A stretch of DNA of 64,000 bases from Microascus cirrosus (Eukaryota; Ascomycota; Sordariomycetes; Microascales; Microascaceae): the NCBI GenBank assembly GCA_030271035.1, contig JAMBUN010000129.1, positions 186,001 through 250,000 of the forward strand, in the 5' to 3' direction. The translations under genes and the position numbers were made by a program. The notes below the pieces were generated by a model that saw nothing but the letters and a program-made list of their open reading frames with translations, ran no database searches and had not been told where the DNA came from. Position 1 is the first letter of the stretch; every line of letters starts with the position of its first letter. Positions 57,865 to 64,000 of the stretch are shown one piece after another.

Positions 57865-58349
57865 TTTAGAGGTAGTGGTGGTCTAGAGGGCTAGATTATA
57901 GTAACTGTTCCTAGTCTGTCATTTATATACCTAGGGACGCTTCGGGAACTTTTATGCTGCATTATATGGCGGACAGGCTAAAAAGTGTGCGACGCGTTAG
58001 AAACCTCTGAAGTTCTCTCTGGGACATGTAGTGAAAGTCTCTGCCACAACGTTGCAAGATGCATGGGGCCAGTGGCCTCGTTCCCCAGAAGTAATTAGCG
58101 GGGATAGGGAATTGTCCGTAGGGTAGGGAGGGGGCCCCGGGCGGAGTTTGTCTCAGGGGCCTGAGTGGTCGCTTCGCCTAAGAGGGTGCATGACTATTGA
58201 TACAAACGCACACCAAAAGATATTGTTTGGACGAGTAAAGACTGGATTACTCAACCCCTGCGCTAGCCTCCCGAGTCAAAACAGTTTAAGCGCCAAGTGG
58301 GACCCGATCCAGCTTTTGTTCGCCGTTTGTCAGCACCTGGTAATAGGCC
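57865..58349. other. Short gene-free spacer
   Basis: No coding, RNA or terminal-repeat signal recognised. A local G-rich patch lies near 58110-58145. Confidence 0.4.
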
Positions 58350-58595
58350 CCCTATTTCCTGAAGGTAGACATTGGACCAACACATTCCAGATCGGCTGCC
58401 GCGTTGAGCTCGGTCTCGCAGACTCCCAGGAGTCTGATCAGAAAACCACCGCGATTTCGGAGGCCCTTTTCCTCGTTGAGATATCGCAGGCTCAGCAGGC
58501 GCGGCAGCATCCACGTTGTACGAGTTCGATTTATATGTGGTGCTGAGAGGACGAACCAATTGCGCGATCCGGCCATACCGCGCCCACCTAATAAC
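58350..58595. repeat. Repeat shared with 46705-46859
   Basis: Contains the same ordered blocks as the 46.7-kb copy (GACATTGGACCAACACA, AGATCGGCTGCCGCGTTGAG, GAGTTCGATTTATATGTGG, CCGCGCCCAC), plus about 115 bp between them that the other copy lacks. This is the longer version of the family. Confidence 0.6.
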
Positions 58596-58697
58596 AACCC
58601 CAATACACACATACGCCCCTATACGATCACCACCTACTTTGCAATCCTGTCTCTCTTTGATCTAATTATAACAAGAGTCTGCCTTGTAGTTCATTGA

Positions 58698-58957
58698 TGT
58701 TGGATTGCCAGAACTCCGACCTCTGATCTATTCTGCCCTCAGGGGCAGCCGGTGCCAGACCCTCTATATAACTAGCCAGGGAAACTGATCGACTTATATG
58801 TCTTAATCTGCATACTGCTAGTGTTAGACACAGCGTGTATCTAGTCTTTCTAGATCACGATAGCTCGGTGGTTTATTGATCAATAAGTATAGAGATTGAT
58901 TGTAATGATTCTGATCTCTGTGTTGCTTCTGGTTGTTCTGCTGACCCCTGAGATACA
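58698..58957 (+). mobile_element. Possible solo LTR, third family
   Basis: 260 bp from TGTTGGATTGCC to GAGATACA, flanked by ATTGA (58693-58697) and ATTGT (58958-58962), a 4-of-5 match to a target duplication. Only one copy in the window, so the boundaries rest on ends and flanks alone. Confidence 0.4.
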
Positions 58958-60385
58958 ATTGTCGGTCAAAAGTTTTTGAACACTTCGTCCCACCTCGACG
59001 CGCTATCAACGCGTCCACAACACACCTCAATCTTCAATTCCTTATTATGTCCTTAAAAAATGCCTGATCTACGTGTTTTTAGCACCGAAATAAGCAGAAA
59101 CTAACAAAGGAAAGAAAATTTATTACCAGAAGTCTATACAGCTGTCTATAGTAGCGTAGCAGCTGGTCAAAGTCCGACTGCTGTTACATGTGCCTTTAAG
59201 ATCAGCTGCAGCACTGTCTATAACATAATCAAACACTTCTAATAGCATAACAGCTTCAAATCTAGGCCCTATACAGGGCAACCTAGGTCTCTGAGTATAA
59301 AAGAAGAGCGCTATTTAGTTCAAATTACTAGGCGTTTTCCTAAGATCTTATAAAAGGCCCTTATATACTTAGACAGGATTCATATATCTCTTAGTACTAT
59401 TAAGTATATTACATACTGTAGGAGGCTTTATAAGTAGCGCTTAAAACAGCAGCTAAAGCTTACAGCCTTATATATATATAAGAAAGGCTAGTATTTTACT
59501 GTTATTAGCTTAAGGGCATATATATATAGAGCAGTTAACTTCAGTACATATATCTAAAGAACAGGGGCCTTATTAACTAACTATATCTAGGCCTTATTTT
59601 CTAATAAGAGCTCTATTTAATCAGTACTAAAGTTATAATATTAGGTCTTCTGTTGTAGCTATAAGGTGTCAGGCCTGGCGAACGACAGGGAAGGGGATGC
59701 CACTATTGTAGAGTGAAGGGGCGCAGTAGAGGGCTGTAGGGTCGTCAGAGAACACATAACAGGTGCCAGAGCATCACAGTGTTGTTGCTGTGATCCTCTT
59801 GACTTGTTGAGATCGTGAACTTAGAGGCGTGCTAATAGCAGGCACAGTTAGGTCTTGCCAGTTTGATTTACTACTTGCTGAATCTCTCCCTCTCTCTCTC
59901 TAAACAGTTCCCTGTCTCCTTCTTATTCTCGACTCTCCCTGCACAGTATATTTGCTTTTTCCTCAGCTACTGTAGGGTATAGACTGATTACCAAGCTCCT
60001 ATAAGGTTGCTGTGAGGTTGCTGTGACCGATTCTTGCCACGTGTACCCGCCTGTCAGCACCTGCTCATATGCTCCTTGATTCTTGCCTATGACATAAGGC
60101 CTATTACTGTAATCTTATTAATCTAATAGTATAGGGGGGTAGTTTAATGCTAATAGTATAGGCAGCTATAGGGCTTAATATTAAAATGCCCGCAGTCTTT
60201 ATAGAATATAATATAGACTCTAAGAATAACAGCTTTACTTCTTAATTATATCTCTAGGCTCTAGAAGAAGGGCTAATTCTGGTATATAAGCTAGGAAGAC
60301 TGTTCTAGTAGGATAATATATGTATTTACCTGGCTAGTCTAGTCTATAACTGCTTTAAGACATATAGAATTTAGGTAATTAAGTA
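58956..60385 (+). mobile_element. Tc1-like transposon relic, interrupted by an LTR
   Basis: The + frame near 59115-59245 reads LPEVYTAVYSSVAAGQSPTA followed by SCSTVYNIIKHF, a Tc1/Tc3-type helix-turn-helix, then RPYTGQPRSLSIKEERYLVQ and FPKILYKALIYLDR. Stops and TA-richness destroy the frame further on. A possible left terminus is TTGTCGGTCAAAAGTTTTTG near 58960. A solo LTR sits at 59667-60094 and relic sequence continues to 60385, where another LTR cuts it off. No right terminus found. Confidence 0.6.
59667..60094 (+). mobile_element. Solo LTR, family L2, in the Tc1-like relic
   Basis: 428 bp from TGTCAGGCCTGGCG to TTGCCTATGACA, flanked by a perfect 5-bp duplication TAAGG (59662-59666 and 60095-60099). 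Strongly similar to 60386-60812 and, inverted, to 18647-19074. Confidence 0.92.
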
Positions 60386-60812
60386 TGTCGGGCCCAGCGA
60401 ACAACAGGGAAGGGGATGCCACTATTATAGAGTGAAGGGGTGCAGTAGAGGGCTGTAGGGTCATCAGAGAACATATAACAGGTGTCAGGGTGTTACAGCG
60501 TTATTACTATGATCCTCTGACTTATTGAGATCGTGAACTTAGAAGTGTGCTAATAGCAGGCACAGTTAGGTCTTACCAGTTTGATTTACTACTTACTGAA
60601 TCTCTCCCTCTCTCTCTCTAAACAGTTCCCTGTCTCCTTCTTATTCTCAACTCTCCCTGCACAGTATATTTGCTTTTTCCTCAGCTACTGCAGGGTATGG
60701 ACTGATCACCGAGCTCCTATAAGGTCGCTGTGAGGTTGCTGTGACCGATTCTTGCCACTTGTACCCGCCTGTCAGCACCTGCTCATATGCTCCTTGATTC
60801 TTGCCCATGACA
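60386..60812 (+). mobile_element. LTR, family L2, at a chimeric junction
   Basis: 427 bp from TGTCGGGCCCAGCG to TTGCCCATGACA. Unlike the other two L2 copies its flanks do not match (AAGTA left, CCTAA right). The left flank belongs to the Tc1-like relic and the right flank to a pogo-like element, so sequence has been lost or exchanged at this LTR. Confidence 0.85.
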
Positions 60813-61897
60813 CCTAAAGACTGATTAATTAAGGGGTTATAAGACATATAATAAGTGTAGAGGTAAAAAAAGCAAATATATATTATACTAGAAGTAAAGA
60901 TATATAAAATCTGTTATTTTATAGCTGCTATAGCTGTCTAATATTAATAGCCTAGCCTCAGAAGGGTTGGCTAGCTAGGTAGATAGGATAAAGACTTTCT
61001 ATAGCTATTCTACTATAGTAGGATCTGTAGTCTAGCTATTTTCAGTTACTATGAATTACTATGAGTCATATAGAGATAGACTAAGAGGAAACTATTACTG
61101 TTAAACTGTTTTGCCTCGAAATATAACAAAGGGAGGCAGAGCTTTGCCAGTTACTAAGATACACTTAATAAAGGAAGTCTAAGCTTATAATCCAGGCTGT
61201 CTTTTATATATTACTGTTTTCTCTATACTCCTAAGGACAAGACTATTAGATCCCTTTCGTTCTAGGATCCTAGATTCGTCTATATTATATCAGTTAGCTG
61301 GTGTATATCCTTAATTATAAGGAGGTTAAGATACCTGAACTAATACCTTATAATATCAGTTAAGGCTCTATTAATATGCTTTGAATTAATAGATCTGCTT
61401 CTTTAGACCTTAATAGACAGATTCCTTCTAAGGAATGCTCAGACCTAGCATTTTCTGAGGGGCTAGGAGTTACCCTAGGTATATAAGACTTGCTTAGTAA
61501 AATCCTTAAGCTGGGAATAGGTTAGTAGGAGCCCTAAGGCAGCCTGGGAAAGGACCTATTAGGAGAGATAGTCCTCTTATGCTATAGAAAGGTGCTAATA
61601 GCTAGAGAAAGCTTTATTCTAAGGTTATGTGCCTTTAAGCCGATCTTAAAGTGTGCTCCTAGGAACACCCTATTAGATTGCAGCCTTTTAAAGGCTTTGG
61701 CCTCTTATAATAGCATCTAAGGCCTGATTAATGTTGTCTTCAGTATATTGCTTTATTATATATTGAAGAATATTTGTGCAAGGTTTGAAGTTAATTAGGC
61801 TTAAATTGGTGAGGAAATTAGAAGTTATTGAGAGAGGGTTGAAATGGCGGTGTGCAATTTTGGGGTGGCCGGAAGAGGGGGGTGGCCGGAACAGGGG
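60813..61897 (-). mobile_element. Pogo/Fot1-like transposon P6, partial
   Basis: The minus-strand internal sequence parallels P1, P3 and P5 from the catalytic region to the start of the transposase (MLQ-like start near 61765), ending with GGGTTGAAATGGCGGTGTGC and GGGGTGGCCGGAAG blocks typical of the right TIR. The outermost AGTTCGG-type end is not clear, and the other end is replaced by the LTR at 60386-60812. Heavily TA-mutated, no open frame. Confidence 0.75.
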
Positions 61898-62489
61898 TCA
61901 CCAACGTTCACCAATATCAGCCTCCCAGCCAGTCCCTCTTACCCACGCCCTAAAAGCAGGACGTACGTACCTCCTGTAACAGGTCTCATCTTCCACACTG
62001 AAGTTCATGCTCAGGTAACCATCTAGGCAAACAACAGCGTGCTTACCCGAACAATCGTTCGTCTCGCCGACATGCGGGCAGGTTTCTGCAGCGTCGCTGA
62101 CAACGACACCGACTTAGGGTTGGGTACGGCACGGCACGGCGTTTTTGGGGGGTTGAGGGGGGCACGTGGTCTGAGCAGCTGCACCGTCAACTTCCCGCGA
62201 TTGGTCTTGACTTGTCTGCAGTGGCCTCCTGCTGCTTTGATTAGGGCCGGGAGGCGGTGGCTTGTGGCTTACGAGCCGCGTTCCTCTCTCGTGTTGCTGG
62301 CACAGCCCAGCCTCACTGCTCGTGCCAACTTTACAGCCGATGAATCGTCCGGGATCGGGGTCTCTAGAGTCAAGGTTTAAATTCACTGGTTATTCGATGG
62401 CAGAGTTCCCTCATCCATAACTCCATGTGTCCTGGTGTTTCTTGTTTTCCTGAAAGCACATGTCGAACTAACACTGCTCCTGCTTGTAG
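61898..62489. other. Gene-free stretch upstream of an orphan Zn2Cys6 exon
   Basis: The frame 62039-62380 (+) has no domain. The first half of a Zn2Cys6 motif, expected upstream of the exon at 62490, could not be found here. Confidence 0.4.
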
Positions 62490-62813
62490 TGCGATGGCCA
62501 GAAACCCTGCAGCAGGTGTGCGTCGCATAGAGACGTCAAATGTGTTTACAAGGTTCCTGTCTGCCAGTCAAAAGATAACCTGCGCACAGAGATCGAACAA
62601 CTCTGCCAGCGTCAGCAATCCAGCGACCAGGTCATCGCAGCGCTCATGCGGCCTGCACCTCACGCCAGAGGTTTTCGGACGGCTAGGACCGGACAGAGCG
62701 TCGCCGCTATCCCGGACTGGCTTGGGAATACACTTCTGTCTAGCGCCATGAAGTTACGCTCTTCTTCACCGCCTATCGATGTAGACGGAGGCTATGGGGC
62801 TGGTATATCCTAG
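62490..62813 (+). pseudogene. Orphan exon of a Zn2Cys6 transcription factor
   Basis: A 108-codon frame opening directly after a TGCTTGTAG acceptor-like sequence reads CDGQKPCSRCASHRDVKCVY, the second half of a Zn2Cys6 cluster (C-x5-C-x2-C-x6-C), followed by a coiled-coil-like linker (SKDNLRTEIEQLCQRQQSSD) and IPDWLGNTLLSSAMKL, then TAG. In this family an intron commonly splits the cluster just before CDG. No first exon and no regulatory domain are seen, so this is most likely a remnant. Confidence 0.65.
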
Positions 62814-63308
62814 CTAGGCTCTGCGTCACCAGGCGCTGCAAGCGGGCCCTCCTGGACCTCTCCTTCCCGTCTGACGACATGTCCACCCGCTTTACCTTCT
62901 CTCTTCCCTTACCTAAAATCATAAATAGATTTATTGACAGGTGGCACAGCCCAAGCCACTCGTAAAAATACCAGGTCGACCGTGGATCCGAAGCAGCGCT
63001 TTGTTAATCGGCTAGAGAACTCATGATAGAGCCCATTCGTAGCGTCTTATCGGCGGATCCGTGCCAGTAATCGTGGTGGGCTTGAGAACATTCATCCGCC
63101 TCTAGGCGAAGAACTTTGGGCTGGATGACGGCTTTATGCTCGGCGGTCTGGTGAGCGGCTCTCTAGATGATAGAGATTGCGCTCCGCGAGTTCAGGAGTG
63201 TATACGGCAATCACTTAACTAAGACATTGCGCTAGGTTATCTACCTCGCTGATGTTGTTCTCACTGCCTCGGCGCCCTGAGTGGGCCCAGCCACGCGCAA
63301 TTTGTTCC
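62814..63308. other. Intergenic, no gene recognised
   Basis: May contain further decayed transcription-factor sequence (an open stretch around 62820-62930) but no domain can be assigned. Confidence 0.35.
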
Positions 63309-64000
63309 CTAAATTTCCTCCAGATCAACCAGATCGTTTAGCGACTTCTCTAAAATGGCGACCCCTTTCCACAAATCTTGTTCTGAGATGACCAATGGAG
63401 GCGCAATCCTAACCCTATTCCCTGCTGAGATCACAATCACACCCCTTTTTCTTATCAGTCTACTCAGCCGCTCCGCGGTTATGCGCCCCGAAGAATGCGA
63501 TTCATCAATGTGCAATGCGCAAAACAAGCTTTTCCCCGTTACATTGGTGGTCACTGAGGGGGGCAAATGGATTGAACTGAGACGTTCTACTAGTTGTTTC
63601 CCAAGGAGACAGGATCTCTCAGGAAGATTCTCGGAGACGGTAACGTCAATGGCGGATATGGCAACCGCACTCGCTAGAGGGTTTGCTGCAAAGGTGGAAC
63701 TGTGTCTGTTCGAATGATGTCAGCATTGACTTCTCCTGGAACCGCGTGATGAGAATGGAATTACACGTACTCTCCGGGTCTGATCTGCGTCATGACAGAT
63801 TTTTTTCCTACTACCAAGCTCATGGGATACAGTCCTCCAGTCAAGGCCTTCCCAAGAATGACCATATCAGGCTTGACGTCATAGTGCTGATATGCCATCA
63901 ATGCACCAGTCCGACCGAATCCGGTTTGAATCTCGTCGGCAATGAGGAGGATTTGGTGCAATCGACACAGATCTCGGACCCCTTGCAGATATTCAGGCTC
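63309..64000 (-). CDS. Class-III PLP aminotransferase (ornithine/acetylornithine type), 3' part
   Basis: Partial gene on the minus strand, 5' end beyond the window. Exons in view are >64000-63771 and 63705-63309. LLIADEIQTGFGRTGALMAY contains the Asp that binds the pyridine nitrogen, and PDMVILGKALTGGLYPMSLV the PLP-binding Lys. The intron joins RPGE to HSSTFAANPLASAVA, the phosphate/substrate loop of the family; the GTACGT donor, rather than the later GTGTAA, is needed for this. The C-terminal domain ends RVRIAPPLVISEQDLWKGVA. The closest match by eye is ornithine aminotransferase, which converts ornithine to glutamate semialdehyde; other omega-aminotransferases cannot be excluded. The visible part is intact. 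Confidence 0.88.

Noticed and set aside
58698..58957. Left terminus of the Tc1-like relic at TACAATTG
   Set aside because: Overlaps the CA end of the possible LTR by two bases; I cannot decide which border is right, so both are reported at low confidence rather than as one defined element.

Overview
This window looks like nuclear DNA of a filamentous ascomycete (Pezizomycotina). The genes carry many short GT-AG introns of about 50-130 nt with CTAAC/CTGAC-type branch sites. The families are typically fungal: GH75 chitosanase, LaeA-like methyltransferase, NWD-NACHT NLR, C2H2/Zn2Cys6 regulators and pogo/Fot1 transposons. Sordariomycetes is my guess, not a demonstrated fact. Exon models were built by eye from splice signals and reading-frame continuity; in every model I call intact the exon lengths sum to a multiple of three.

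Layout. 0-15 kb is an ordinary gene region: a secreted M20 peptidase-like protein, a GH75 chitosanase with a GPI-like tail, a 7-exon LaeA-type methyltransferase, a 7-exon quinate-permease-type sugar porter (minus strand) and a Cys-rich GPI-anchored protein. There is an unexplained gene desert at about 10.6-14.0 kb. 15-33 kb is repeat-rich: two copies of a 331-bp repeat, two relics of a Pif1-type helicase, pogo-like elements with nested solo LTRs, and one large intact gene encoding an NWD-NACHT NLR whose C-terminus is a subtilisin-like (S8) domain. A conserved membrane-protein gene at 30.8-33.3 kb is split by a pogo-like element.

33.4-43.4 kb is a compact candidate catabolic cluster: ketopantoate-reductase-like protein, FAD monooxygenase, an enolase-superfamily (galactonate dehydratase-like) gene, a CocE/NonD hydrolase and a C2H2+Zn2Cys6 transcription factor. 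The monooxygenase and dehydratase-like gene share a 477-bp divergent promoter containing CGG motifs. 43.8-64 kb continues with MULE relics, more pogo-like elements, an ALDH-like protein without the usual catalytic Cys, an LigB/DODA-type extradiol dioxygenase gene with a frameshift, an Ayg1-like hydrolase with a pogo-like element inside an intron, a GST pseudogene, Tc1-like and LTR relics, an orphan Zn2Cys6 exon, and the 3' end of a class-III aminotransferase.

Together the 33-58 kb genes encode a plausible set for hydrolysing, hydroxylating, ring-cleaving and detoxifying a small (perhaps aromatic) compound, but several members carry stops, frameshifts or insertions. The picture is of an accessory metabolic locus being eroded by transposons and probably by RIP-like C-to-T mutation. 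The pathway assignment is inference.
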